Shown here in pieces: positions 1 through 11,916 of a stretch of 64,000 bases of DNA. Position 1 is the stretch's first letter. Each line of letters starts with the position of its first letter. Location of the stretch: the NCBI GenBank assembly GCA_030512295.1, contig JAULSR010000002.1, forward strand, positions 1,798,001 to 1,862,000, written 5' to 3'. The DNA comes from Bombardia bombarda. Lineage: Eukaryota; Ascomycota; Sordariomycetes; Sordariales; Lasiosphaeriaceae. The position numbers and the translations under genes were made by a program. The notes beneath the pieces were generated by a model. The model made no database searches and had not been told where the DNA came from. It saw only the letters and a list, made by a program, of their open reading frames with translations.

Positions 1-455
1 CGCGCCGTTGGTTGAAAGAAGTCAGTGATGCCGGCTTGCTTAATGGCCCCGGCCCAAAGGGCGAGCCCATCGTCGTCCACTCCATCAATCTCGCCCTTGA
101 CTCCGCGCCGCACACGCACCCCTTCGAAGTGATATTTCCAGGTACACCAGCGGTGCAGGTCGCCTCCGTAGTCTTTGACGAAGCAAGGACAGCGCTTCTG
201 CCAGTGAAGCCTGTGCAGTTCCGAATCTGTGAGGATACCCTTGCCGTCAGGAGCCGGGACGTGAGTGACACATTTCTCGGCCCACACCAGATCGCAAGGC
301 TCCCAGCCACGCTCGTCAAAATGGCGTTGGGTCCCTCCGAAGGCGCGCTTGTACTGGATGAACCAGCGAGGCCTGGGTTTGCGGCGGGCCTCGAACGGAA
401 TAGCTGTTCTCTTGAATGGCAGCCACCGTTTCTTGAAGATCGGGGAGTCGGGCAT
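1..455 (-). CDS. partial hypothetical protein with C-terminal PIP-box-like motif
   Basis: An open frame runs from ATG 455-453 leftwards to the window edge without a stop (151 codons visible). I do not recognise the family. The visible part is basic and aromatic, with several cysteines (a CPC pair near residue 91 and a WCTW stretch near residue 105) and an acidic patch GEIDGVDDD near residue 125. The last visible residues read QAGITDFFQP, which fits the PCNA-interaction consensus Q-x-x-(I/L/M)-x-x-(F/Y)-(F/Y). If the stop lies just beyond the edge, the motif would be at the extreme C-terminus, as in many PCNA clients. A TATA-like GATAAAAGG on the minus strand near 575 lies about 120 bases upstream. 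The frame stays open a little above the chosen ATG, so the start is tentative. Confidence 0.55.
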   Translation of the reverse strand, partial: MPDSPIFKKRWLPFKRTAIPFEARRKPRPRWFIQYKRAFGGTQRHFDERGWEPCDLVWAEKCVTHVPAPDGKGILTDSELHRLHWQKRCPCFVKDYGGDLHRWCTWKYHFEGVRVRRGVKGEIDGVDDDGLALWAGAIKQAGITDFFQPTA

Positions 456-518
456 CGTGAAGCAAATGCTGGCCTGGGCCGCCGCGACAGGAAGTGGTGG
501 TTGTGGGCGTCGAGATAG

Positions 519-675
519 ATGTAGGAAGCAAGTGTCACAGCTGTCGCCTTCGAGAGGGAGGGGGGGAACCGCTCCTTTTATCGACGAAGCTTTAGAGGCA
601 CTGCGCCGCCACGCGGACGGACAAACAGAAACGCCGACGGTGACGCCTATACCCCAAAGCGAATGGGGGTGAGGA
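519..675. repeat. promoter-like module, copy A
   Basis: About 157 bp with a diverged direct copy at 833-1000. Shared blocks are the GTCGCCTTCGAG stretch, CGCTCCTTTTATCGA, CGCCACGCGGACGG and AACAGAAACGCCGACG. On the minus strand it contains GATAAAAGG, a plausible TATA element for the gene starting at 455. Confidence 0.6.
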
Positions 676-832
676 GCCTCACGATGTCGTTCATGCGGTC
701 GGATCAAAGGGCCGGCAAGGCCGCCACCGCCGCCCCCGTCGTGAGATACCCGAGGAGTCGGTAATAGTGTAACGAGGCAGGCTGTGGTCGGGGTTAAGGC
801 GATTAGAAGCAGCGGCCGTGGCACAAACGCGG

Positions 833-1000
833 CGAGATGATGTAGGAGAGAAGTCGTCACAGTCGTCGCCTTCGAGGGGAGGGGGAAGTCGCTCCTTTTA
901 TCGATAAAGCCCCAGCCCTGACGAAATGCATCGCCACGCGGACGGCCAAACAGAAACGCCGACGATAAAGCCTTCGCTCCAAAACGAATGGGAGCGAGGA
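833..1000. repeat. promoter-like module, copy B
   Basis: Diverged direct copy of 519-675, offset by about 310 bp. It keeps the CTCCTTTTATCGAT TATA-like core and the ACAGAAACGCCGACG tail. It lies beyond the 3' end of the Myb gene, so it has no obvious gene of its own. It may be a local duplication or a vestige of a second gene copy. Confidence 0.5.
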
Positions 1001-1037
1001 GGGCTGCGCAACGTTTTCATGCATGTCCTCATGGCCC

Positions 1038-3133
1038 TTAGCTCATCTTTCCCCAATGTTGCTTCACAGCATTCTCAGTCCGACCTAGTTGGCCGGCAAT
1101 CCACGACCAATCCTTGTTCTCCTTCACATACGACCGCAACCGTCGCTCTTCGAGAGGCGACCAACGAGGGGCCCTACCACGGGCCTGGCTGTTCCGCTTG
1201 CTCCCTACTCTGTCGGTAATATCAGAGTCGCCGTCGGTCTCGGTACCTTCAGAAAGATCGTCACCATCATCATCGTTACTAGCGTCGGAGAGAGAATCAC
1301 TTTGACTCGATATGGTATCGTTTATCTTTTCGGTCTCGGTGTATTCAGGCAGCGTCATTGTGGGTTGGAGAGGATGGCCTGGCTGTCTCCGTACCGTGGC
1401 CATTTCCCGAGCGTAGTCGCGTATGGATCCAAGGCACAGCCGTAGCATAATCGCGCTCTTGTCTGTGTCCGAGAAGCCAAAGTCGCTCTCGAACAAGGCC
1501 TCAAAGGATGCGTCGTCCTTAGGAATCCACCTCCATGCCATCTCCGTTAGCTGAAAAAGGTGCTCAGCACGAAAGCCGCATGCTCTGCAATCGTCCGTCG
1601 GGATCTCCCTTGAGGTTTCCAGATCAATGGGTTTTGCGGGTCTTGCCGGAGGGCCTTGCAGCTGTCCGTGGCCGTGAACTTTACGGTTATCGCCTCTCGG
1701 TGTCGAATCTCGTCGGCTCTGTGGACGGGCCAGCTCCTGCTGATTAGCGCCAGGACTCTCGGCTAACGTGCGGGTGAGTGGCTGGCAGAGAGGTTTCGTA
1801 GGAGTCATGTTGCCGGGCTCATCTTCGGTCGGTAACGGACTCCACCTTTCAGGTCTCCTTTTGTCGAGAGGGTGGGCAGCACGGCCAGCCGGCGTGCTGC
1901 TGTGAACGGCCCTTAGCCTTGGTCGTTTGGCAGTGCGTGTGCCCCTGCCGTCATTCATGGCGTCTCCGTCCGCGTTGATTTCTACGTAGAGCCTTTTTTG
2001 CGAGCCAGGTTTTTCGGGGCCTAGCTGCTGATGGCTCGACTTGGTGGCGACGGTGTTAACCCTCGTTGACCTGCGCGGGCCATTCGGGGTAGCGCTTAGT
2101 GTGGCTGTCGGCGGCGGTGTCTTGGGAGGACTGGTCTCATGCTGAGATGTTTGCTCGGTGGGTTGCGGGGAGGGAAGCTGAAAGTAAAATGGGGCAGGTG
2201 CGGAAACGGAGATGGGTTTGACTACGTTGTTGGTAATCTTGGAAGCCGATGACTGGGATTCTGGGGTGTTCGTCATGTTCCATACATTCGTGTTGCCGTG
2301 TTGCCCGGGTATCCGTGTGTCGGTATATCGCCTCGTATTACGACAGTGTTGTTCAGCCTTAACCCGGTGAGCGCTGGGCTGGACCATGCCCTGCCCGTTT
2401 TGATGAGTGGGGCTTGAACTCTGGACCCCAGTTGTCGCTGCTGGAGCGATTTGGCACAGGGATTGGGGCGGAAGTGGCCCTGTGTGCAAACGCCATTCCT
2501 CCGCAAGCTCCGGTAGGTTTAACAGAGGAGTGAGATTTAATGCTTTGCTCGGAGCTGTGAAGTGAAGCTCGTGCTGGGTTGACACATTGTCGATATACGC
2601 CGTGATTGCTTCACCTGTAAATCCAAGTCAGCTCGTCCAACAATCTTAGCTAGGTCCTGCTCTCACCTTTACTGCCTGTCAGGTATGGCTGCCCCGCAAT
2701 AAACTTGAGTGGCGGAGGATCTAGAACTTCGTCACTCCAACCCTCTCCAGCCGGGGACAAGGGCGTCCAAGCCGGTGCCATCCAGTCTTCGTTGTAACTC
2801 AGGCATTCGTCGCTCCATGCATTGGCGCCGAGGAGGTCAATCTGGCCGAAGCTATCGAATCCAAACATTTGGTCTCCTAAGAATCGTGAGCGGAGGGGTT
2901 AGCCTCTAAGGAGCTATCTCCGAGAACATACCTAGCACATGGCTCCCATCGCCGACTACGCCGCTCGGAGGAATCTGACAGTTCTGAGGTGGCGTCGCCC
3001 CAGTTCTATGCAGACTGAGCAGTTGCTTGGTTGGATCGGCTTTGAACTTCGCTCTCGAGGCACGCACTTTTTTAGGGGGCGGTCTAAAGTTGAGTAATCC
3101 CGTCCCAGGTTGCGTTGTGTTTGGGATGATCAT
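1038..3133 (-). CDS. Myb/SANT-domain protein, three exons
   Basis: Exons 3133-2932, 2876-2667 and 2614-1038 join in frame (introns 2931-2877 and 2666-2615; donors GTATGT and GTGAGA, acceptors TTAG and ACAG) to give 662 aa. The open frame extends up to 3208 but that codon is GTG, with an in-frame TAA just above it, so the first ATG (3133) is the better start; a TATA element at 3237-3243 lies about 100 bp upstream of it. The last 47 residues are a single SANT/Myb repeat (RWSPLEERRL.., W-I-A-G-Q-L, AVKQHW), typical of DNA- or chromatin-binding proteins. A cysteine pair (DCRAC) and a helical segment precede it, with an acidic region DDDGDD between. The rest is low complexity and probably disordered. 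Nuclear role inferred; the target is unknown. Confidence 0.75.
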
Positions 3134-3230
3134 CTGGGGAACCCTTAGAGGCGGCCAAGATTTGAGTCCTGGCTCAGCTTTCGTCGAGATGACTGGAGAT
3201 TTACACACTCTTTAGAAAGTGCGGCGGGGG

Positions 3231-3249
3231 CCGGGGATATATACCCCGG
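3231..3249 (-). promoter_or_regulatory. TATA element inside a CCGGGG/CCCCGG inverted repeat
   Basis: The stretch reads CCGGGG-ATATATA-CCCCGG, a TATA core framed by perfect 6-bp GC arms. It is about 100 bp upstream of the preferred Myb-gene ATG, which suits a TATA box with a start site near 3205. Confidence 0.5.
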
Positions 3250-4955
3250 TTGGCGGCGTCCGCTCTGGGGCAGGACAGCCTATCCACATCTGCCGGTCCC
3301 TGACGGCTCACTCTGACGCGAGAGCATCTCCGGTGACGAATACCCGCGCTCAATCACAGACCGGTGTGACGTGCAAGGGGCCCATTCCTACACTGCCAAC
3401 TCCCCCTCCCCCCACCCCCTTTTTAATGCGATTTGTCAGTTGATCGCCCCACCACCAAGCAAGTCCCTGTGCCGGCAAAGAAGGGGGTACGCCTACGTCG
3501 TAGGCATCCCTCGAATGCGCCCGCTGCTGGCACCTTGATCCCCACCCTCAGCCGGCTGAGAAGCAGACCTGAGTCATTTTCGTCGAGAGCAAAGTGTCGG
3601 GGGATTCTGCTCCTCCTCGCTCCTTGCTTGCCGGCTTCCCAGTTGGCCCTTCGTTGGTCCCTAGGGACTGGCTCTCTCAGACGGATGTTATGCTCGGCTG
3701 ACTGCATTCATGCTGTCTGTGTGCCTTGGCTCACGAATCCGATGCTCCTCCTCCTCCTCCTCGCCTGTTGGTTGGTTTGGTCGACCCTGGTGCCGTCCTT
3801 GCCACCGTCGCTGTCCGTGGACTGCCGCTGCCTGTCGCCCGGCAACTCCCCATCCCGTGCTATTCTTGTCCCGCTCAAGGCAGTCCTCGGCCTTGGTCGA
3901 GCCGTAAGGGGGGCCCCTGAGCCTTCTTGGAGGTACCAGACCTTCCTTGTCGGGCAATTCGGAGACTCCGCTGCGGCGTTGGCTCCAACGCGGGCGCGCT
4001 TCTCCTGAATCCCGCATTCCATGCCTAGCGTAGACCAATAGCGTTCTCGTCACGGTTGACAACGCATCGGTCGAACGGAGGCAGCCGAGTCAGGCAAGTG
4101 GTCGACACCACCGTCGAACATGCAACTCGTATCCCCGAAATGGAATATGGTACTCGTCTCGCCGTGTTTGGAAAGTGTTGTCTGCCTGGCCGTCTCTCGA
4201 TATTTTCCCAAGAGAACGTACCATCGCAAGAACGCAATCCTCCGTGCCGTGTCTGGAAAGTGTAAGTTGCCCAGCCGCCTCCCTTCCCATACTTTCCCTA
4301 ATAGGACGCACTCTCGGGGAGCTATCGTGAACACGCAATCGCCCGGTGCCATGTCAGGAAAGTGCGAGCCACGTAGCTCCTTGTGCTGGATCTGGAAAGT
4401 GTGGTCGTCTCTGTCTATCGTAACGTAGCCTCCGGCGATGCGTTCCCGTCGCGAAGGAGTAAGCCCAACGGACCCTGCCCTGAGGGCTTGCTGGTGCCGA
4501 ACCAGCTTTTTTGCTTGCAGGTCTGCGCGTGGCTGCCTTGGTGGGTGCAGGCTGGAGCTTGCCTGTTTGAAGACGATGCGCTTTGGCTTGCGACGCTCCC
4601 TGTAGCTGTTCTGAGTACGTTCACGGAGTTAGCGAAGAACTTGCTAGGTTGGAGAGCACGAACCGTAGCGCGCCGGAGGTTTTGATGGCATGCGCATTGG
4701 GTGTCTGAATGATGAAATTCGCAGCGATGAGAGCGTCTGGTCGGGGCCGAGTCGTTGGTTGGGGCTTGGCGAAAAAGAGAGGGTGGGGCAGAAGAGTGAC
4801 ATTTGGAGGGACTTGGAGGTACATTGGGCGGCCGGGCTCTCTTTATGGGCCCCCAGCGCAGCGGGGTGCGGCGCAGCCGAGATTTTCCCGACTTGGCAGG
4901 TGTTGGAAATGGCAGGTGTGTGCCGCACCTTCCGGAGGCGGGCAAGCCGTCACAA
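3250..4955. other. gene-poor spacer between Myb gene and transposon block
   Basis: About 1.7 kb of normal-GC DNA. Several ORFs of 60-190 codons exist on both strands (for example 3433-4008 plus, 4415-4945 minus), but they overlap each other, have low-complexity composition and match no family I know. A CTC run lies near 3743-3757 and degenerate repeats at 4161-4404. Composition changes abruptly at about 4955. Confidence 0.6.
4161..4404. repeat. degenerate direct repeats with a GGAAAGTG core
   Basis: Four occurrences of a (GCC)(A/G)TGT(C/T)(T/A)GGAAAGTG-like core at about 4161, 4246, 4348 and 4388. Two of them are preceded by ACGCAATC (4232 and 4333), giving a repeat period of about 100 bp. 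Too diverged to assign. Confidence 0.45.
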
Positions 4956-7643
4956 ATAATACTTTTTAATTTATCGATTTATATAAAAACGCCCGCTTTA
5001 TTTCTTAATTCTTTTATAAAGTTAAGCGGCCGAAAGGGTCCCTATTAATATTATAAGGAAACCTAAGTATAAGGTTTAAAAGTGTAACTCTTTATACGAC
5101 CTTTAACACCTTCGAGTGGGGGCGCCATTCGGAAATCTCGTTGAAAGAAATCGCCCGGAACATCTTTAATAACGCCCCCGCTTTTATTACTATAATTTTT
5201 AACGTTATTATTAAACTTAAAAAGAATTATATTAATATATTTAATAGCTTAAAATTAAAGCTAAGCCTAGTACTTTTACTTTTAAAACTCGCTTATTATA
5301 CGGCCGTTTTTTCGGAATAAATAGTTCGAGAATTTAATATTTTTAAAAGAGCCAAATATTATATCGATTTAATAAAGGGATTTGTATTATTATAAGGCTA
5401 TATTTATTTATTTAATTAAATTTAATTTAACGAACTAGCTTTTTATATTTGGGAAAACCTCGCTAACGGCCGGATTATAAAGAGTAATAACTTTATTAAT
5501 ATCCTTATTATTTTTATCTTTAAAAAAAATAAAACTATACGTTTATACGTAAATTATAAAAAGCTAAATAAAATTATTATTAAAAACCGATATCCGTTAT
5601 TATTAATTAATAACCTTATAAACCGCTTTATTAATGCTTGGTTTTTTATTAAATTCGATTTAAAAGATGCTTATTATCGGATTAAAGTTTATAAAACCGA
5701 TTAATAAAAGACTATTTTTAAAACTCGTTACGGACAGTTCGAATATATTATTATACCGTTCGGGCTAATTAACGCGCCGGCTATTTTTTAAATTTATATT
5801 AATAAAGCTTTAATTAGTTTAATAAATATATTTTATATCGTTTATTTCGACGATATTTTTATTTATTCCGTTACTTATAAAAAATATACTTATTATATTT
5901 TAAAAATTTTCGACCGCTTTAAACGAGTTTAACTTTTTATTAAATAATCGAAATATTTTTTTTATTAAAACCAAATCAAATTCTTAAGTTTTATTATCAA
6001 TTATTAAGGTATTTCGATAAACCCGGGGCGAGTTAAAGCTATTTAAGAATAGCCTATACCCTAATTAATTAAAAAGATATAAATTTTTTTTAAGTTTACT
6101 AACTTTTACCGCCGGTTTATTTACAGGTATTTTAAAATTACCGCCTTTATTATTATTTTATTAAAAAGAGAAGCGAACTTTTTCCGGTAGCTGTTAAAAG
6201 TTAATATTACTTTCGAATAATTTAAATTAGTTTTCGATTAAACCGATTTCTTAATTTATTAAAAACTAAGCCGCCAAACCCGAATCAAAATAAACGTTAA
6301 TAATTAAACGATTTTAAAAATCCTCTTATAATTAATTAACTTATAATAGCGTTTAATAGCTTATTAATCAAAGAAATTTATTAATATTAAGCTTCGGTAA
6401 GTTATTAATTAAAAAAAGCTTATCGTTATTATCGAATCCTTTAAGTATTAGGGCTATTATTTAGGCGGTACCGATTAAAAGTTCTTAGTTTTAACCAATT
6501 ACGAAACATTTAAAAAAGTAATCGTAGCCTTAACTTAAAACCTTAAAGGTTATTTAATTAAATAAGTATATCGCTTATTTTCCTTTAATTTCGATATCGA
6601 ATACCGGCCTAAGGCTATTAACCCTGCCGACCTTTTTTTTAAAAGACTTGATTATATAATAAAAAAGATCGCTTATAGCGATATATTATTTATTTTAATT
6701 AAAAAGCTATAATTAATAACAGAATTATTAATAATTATAAAAATAATTATAATTTAAATTAAAATAAAAATATAAAAAAAGTTATACTCCCGGAAATACC
6801 GCCGAATAATTAAACAAATTAAATAAGCTTTTTAATGTTTTTAAATTAAAGATATAACTAGGGTTTCGGCTATAACGCGCTTTGCCCTCGGGGTTGCCGA
6901 ATATATTACGTTTAATAAAACGGAGCTTCGAAAAAAAAGCTATTAGTAGGACGGATATACCCCGATAAAAGGGCTAGGACGCTATATTAAAAGAGTTAAT
7001 ATAAACTTATTAAAGTAAACGATTTTATTAAAGCGGTTAAAATAAAAAGTCGAGGGGTAACTATAGTAAAAAGCTTAGGGTGCCGACTTATTAATTTTTT
7101 ATATAATTATAATAAAAATTTACGTTAGTAAGGTAATTAAAGAATAAGATCTTAAATATAAGTTTTATAGGTTGATTATTACCTTTTAAAAAGAGGATTT
7201 CGAATATAAAAGCTATATTAAAGAAGTGCTTAAAGGTTAAAAATATGCGGATATTAAAGCTTAAAATAAATTAAAAAACGATAACGTTAATAACGAAAGG
7301 GCTTTCCGTTATAAGGGTAGATTAATAATCTTTACTATGCTTATAATACGTAAAAAGTTCGTACGCTTATATTATAATAACTTTAAAGCCGGGCATTTTA
7401 AAAGCCGTAAAATAATAGATTTATTAAAGCGAAGATTTTATTAAAAGAACTTAAATATAAAAGTATAAACTTATATAAAATAATATTAAATATATTTAAA
7501 TAATTAATAACCTCGATATAAGCCGTATAATAGATTTAACTTATTACCGCTACCTATTTAACCTTTTAAAAAGATTAGCTTAAACTTTATTATTAAATTA
7601 TTACTTTATTAATATAAGAACCGTATTATAAATGCCGTCTTTA
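4956..7643 (+). mobile_element. Gypsy element A, left part (5'-truncated RT, RNase H, integrase N-terminus)
   Basis: From 4956 this aligns to 13490 onward of element C, so the 5' LTR, gag and protease are absent. Plus-strand remnants follow Gypsy order: an RT finger region near 5510-5580, the FDLKDAYYRI stretch near 5655-5690, the IVYFDDIFIY catalytic core at 5838-5867, RNase H and connection sequence near 6313-6640, and an integrase GHF..LLKRRFYW-type segment near 7392-7450. Many stops. The element is interrupted at 7643 by element B, and its integrase resumes at 25530. Confidence 0.85.
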
Positions 7644-7873
7644 TGTGACGGGCTAAACCTTGGGTGCACTTTATAATAATTGTGGTTGCATGCCGGGACT
7701 AACTATCCGTGTGCCTAGGCCAGGGTTTTATCCCTGGGAAGGCTGACTAAGGTGCTAACTAAGATGCTAACTAAGATGCTGACTAAGGGGCTGTCACGTG
7801 CTAGTGCCTTGGCGCTAAGGCGCTAGTACTCCACGAGCTATTCTACGCCTAGGAGCGGGCTAGGCCCGTGACA
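7644..7873 (-). repeat. LTR of element B (3' LTR in element orientation)
   Basis: Starts TGTGACGGGC and ends GCCCGTGACA, near-perfect inverted ends of the TG..CA type. The same 230 bp recurs at 25300-25529 with C-to-T and G-to-A differences. Contains a short repeated GCTAACTAAG(A/G)T motif near 7750-7785. Confidence 0.9.
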
Positions 7874-8306
7874 TTACCCCCTGTCTAAAAAATGGGTCCC
7901 CCTATTAACGTAATCCCGAAGTTTACCCTATCCCCTAAAGTTTACCCCGTATTTTTTTATTGGTTGTTTGAGTTTATCGTTTTTAATAATCCGCCTTTTT
8001 TTTAAGTTAAAGTAAGGGGTTATATTTTAGATGTTCGTTGTAGAATTTACGTATAAGATTAAATGTTTCGTTGTTATCGTTATTAAATTATAGCTTTAAG
8101 TTGTTCCGTAGTTATTAAATTAATTCGTTGTAATTTTTTTATTTAATAAGGTACTATTAACGCCCGTTTTCCGCTTTATTATAATCGAAAATGTTTTTAT
8201 ATTCCTAGCAGTATTTTTATTATTTATTAATATAAGATATAATTTTTCCGTTATTTGCTTATACGTTTTTTTATACTTATTTTTATCTTAAAATATTATT
8301 GCTAAG

Positions 8307-8558
8307 TGTCGGATTTACGATCAATCAGAGGCATATAGCCGTCAGGTTATGACGGCTGTGATTGGTCGACAGGATGCAAAACAGTAGGGATTAGTCACGT
8401 GTCCCAGGAACCCCTCCAAACACCACCCACTTCCTGTCCCCGTAGTTCGTGATCCTTTTACATAAAAAAGCAGATCAATATAATAACAATAACCCCTAAC
8501 CAACCCGTTTTTTATAGTTATTATAGTGATTCGTACGAATGACCTTATTATTCTAACA
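8307..8558 (+). repeat. 5' LTR of Copia element D
   Basis: Begins TGTCGGATTTAC and ends TTCTAACA; pairs with 19676-19927. This copy is less mutated than the solo copy at 27524-28269. Confidence 0.9.
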
Positions 8559-11500
8559 TTGATTAGTAGTTAACCGACTAAGCTAACCGTAAAATAGTAA
8601 GGATTCCGATAGCGGTAGTGATCGTGGTTCTTACGATTGTTGGACAAGAAGCGGTACGAAGGACTATATTCGAGAAGGCACTAAACATATAAAAAGCCTA
8701 ATCGACGTAGGACTACGAGCGCGAAAAAGACTTTTCAACGTATAGGAAAACCGAGACAAAGACCTTAAGGATAGCCGAAAGAAAGGCTTTGCGTTTTATT
8801 TAGCTATTTGCGTCTACTACGTATAACGGAGGCGATTATAACCCTCCGCACTAACCTTGCGAAGGACTTAATAGTTAAAAAAAAAGGTTTTGACCTTACT
8901 TAACTACTTATATCCCTCGATAAAGATAATTACGATGGCGACCTTACGTACGAATAATCGTATTATTAGCATTACTGACTTAACTTAGGAAAGTAAAGAC
9001 TTTAACCTGATAAACGAAAATTAGGTTATAATAAAGAGATTTAATACCTATTTGGTTGACTGCTTTGAGATTTATAATAATAAAGAACTGCGAGACGACG
9101 TTTTATTTGAAGCCTTTTAATCTAATTTTATCGATTAAATAAAAAACTACTTTAAGACCTTCGATAAGACTTTTCGTACTAGCTTTAAATATTTTTTAAC
9201 GACTATAGCATTTATTTTAATAAAAAAGGAATAATATTATAATAATTCGTTACGATAGTTTAAAATAAAGAGGTACTTAAGTAGCCTAATAAAAAGGTTA
9301 AACGGTACTATAAGTATAGAAAAAACAAATTTTAATTATATTATAACTTGTATTTTTTTAAACTTAAAAATATTATTAAAAGTAATACTATTGTTTTTAT
9401 TCTGTTAAAGAAAAACAATCCTGTTGCTTTTATTTCGAATAATACCGTTAAAACCTAATTAAATATAATTATTACCGAAAATAAACCTTTCGATATATCC
9501 GAATACTTAACTAATATAATATTATAAATATTAATAAACTTTATTAAAATGTATAATAATAATAATAAGAAGTTCGGAGGCGGACTTTACGATATTTTAA
9601 ACTTTAAGGTTTAAATTTTTAAGGATTTTTATAAAAAAGCCGACATTTTACCCTACCTATATTATAAAATATATTCGATTATATTAAAGGATAAAGCTAA
9701 ATAGTTTTATTTCGACCGTTTAATAGAGGAGAACTTTAATTTTAACGAGATAATTAACTATATTAAAGAATTCTTTTATACCGTTAAAAACCGCCAAATA
9801 TATATTTAAAAATAACGATCGATAACCTTCCTTAAAATTATTTAAACGAACCCCGATAAAGATTTATCGTAATATTTCGAAATTTTTATAAATAAATTAT
9901 AAAAGATTTATAAAAGATTATTAATAATAAATAACTATAAAAAAAACTAAAGCTTTATAAAATAATTATTTAATATATATTAAAGAATAAACGTATATAA
10001 ACTAGTGATAATAAAGCTAATTTTTAGCTTTAAAAGCGTTATTTTTAAGCTAAAAAATATTATAAATATTTATATACGTTTTAAGAAAATTATTTATTAA
10101 TAATAATATTTTATCGATTAAAGATTAAAAGATATTAATTAATATTAGGTTAATTAACGATATAAAAGCGGATAGTTTATTATTAAAGGAAGTTACCGAA
10201 CGAACCCTTAAAGCGGCGGATTACGTAAGTTAATTAAAAGTAATAAAAAATATTTCGTATATAAAAAATAAAGCTATTAATTTATAAAATATCTAATTTT
10301 TAAACGCCGACTAAAGTATAATTAATAACGAAAATATATATAAAAAATAAGTAAAAAAAAGACCGATTTCGTTTAATTTTTAATAGATTTCGAAAGTATT
10401 AATACCGGCGAAGGTAAAACTAAAACTAAAGCTAATTTCGAGATTTAGCTAACCGTAAAAATAACACCTAAACCGGAGTTTAAAAGCTTTTTAATAATAT
10501 ACGGCCCGATTAATAGCAAAAAGATAATTAATTTTCTTAATAATTAAGCGATAATATATATAATAACGATAATTAACCCGTTTAAACAATCTTCAAATAA
10601 ACCTGCATCTTTTTTCTACTTTAAAAGCTAATACGATTTAAAGACCTTTTAAAGTATTATATTTAATATAAGTATAATAAGTATATTAATAACTAATAAA
10701 AATTAAGTTAAAGTATTTTAAAAGAAAGTCTTTAATATTAAGATTAATATTTTAATAATTAAATAATATTATATATAGTTTAAAAATAATTTAAAAAATA
10801 TATCTTTTAAAACTATAGCTATAAAAACTCTTTTTAAAATTATTAATTTTTAAATCGTTTTAGCGAATATTTTATTTTTATTTTACTTTTCGAATATAAA
10901 TAAATACAGTATTTATTTTAATAATATTTTTAATATTTTAATTTATCGAAATAAAAGCTATCCGGTCGTACAGAAATAAAGCTATCTTTAGTTTTTATTA
11001 AATAATATAAAAAAGATTATTATATAATATTATTTAATAGAAACGGAATTACGTTAATTATACCGATAATTCGGTTATTTAGCGATAGAACGTTTATATA
11101 AGGTATTTATACGAATAGGTTATAATAATTTAGATTATAATATTATTAAAAAAATTAATAAGTTTTATTATTAATATTAAATATAAAGCAGCAACCCCGG
11201 TAGATTTAAATTTATTTTTTATAATAAAATTAACTTTAATTATTAAATAATAATAAATATTATATATATCGATAAAAAGTTAATTATTTATATTATTAAT
11301 AAAGCTATTTTTTTTTAAATTATACGATTTTTTTAAAAAATAATAATAAAAATAATATAAAATATAATCCGGGCTATATAAATCAATATATACATTAAAC
11401 TATTTAATATTATTATTATTAATATAAGAATTAACTTTATAATAAAAAAATTCGTTAATAATACCCGTAATATATCGATTAAAATTAAAAAAGTTTTTAT

Positions 11501-11678
11501 TAAAGCTTATAATTTTATTAATAAATTAAAGTAATATTACGGATTATTTAAATAAATATATAAAATTATTATAATAAACTTATAAAGTATTAATATTATA
11601 ATAAACTAAGCTTTTTAAATAATTATTAAAATAATTAATAATATTATAAATTTAAATGGTTTAATACTTATACTTTTT

Positions 11679-11916
11679 TATAAGGACATCGGACTTCCCT
11701 AAGCACATGCTAGTTATCCTACCAACTGTGTATATAAGCAGCGGCCCTCGCCCACCTTCCGTTACGAGGGCCAGGTTGAAGTCTTACGCCAATACCAATC
11801 ATTGCTCGCCTTCCTAACTATCTTTATTACTCGCCTTCCTAACTATCTTTATTACTCGCCTGCCTAGTTGTTTTTATTGTGACTACTTTAATCAAGCGTA
11901 CCTGCCTTCTCTTACA
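11679..11916 (+). repeat. 5' LTR of element C
   Basis: Runs from TATAAGGACATCGG (ancestral TG end mutated to TA) to CTTCTCTTACA. It includes a TATATAAGCAGCGG promoter-like core and tandem copies of a TCGCCTTCCTAACTATCTT unit near 11808-11865. Confidence 0.92.

Noticed and set aside
12..672. Plus-strand ORFs of 168 and 135 codons at the left end
   Set aside because: They overlap the minus-strand frame 455-1, which has better protein-like composition; they also run across the repeat module.
3433..4008. 191-codon plus ORF
   Set aside because: Low-complexity composition, overlapped by three other ORFs, no motif.
4415..4945. 176-codon minus ORF
   Set aside because: Ser/Pro/Arg-rich with no family resemblance; ends at the transposon boundary; likely chance.
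7740..7800. Short GCTAACTAAGAT repeats as a CRISPR-like array
   Set aside because: Eukaryotic LTR-internal repeats, no spacers or cas genes.
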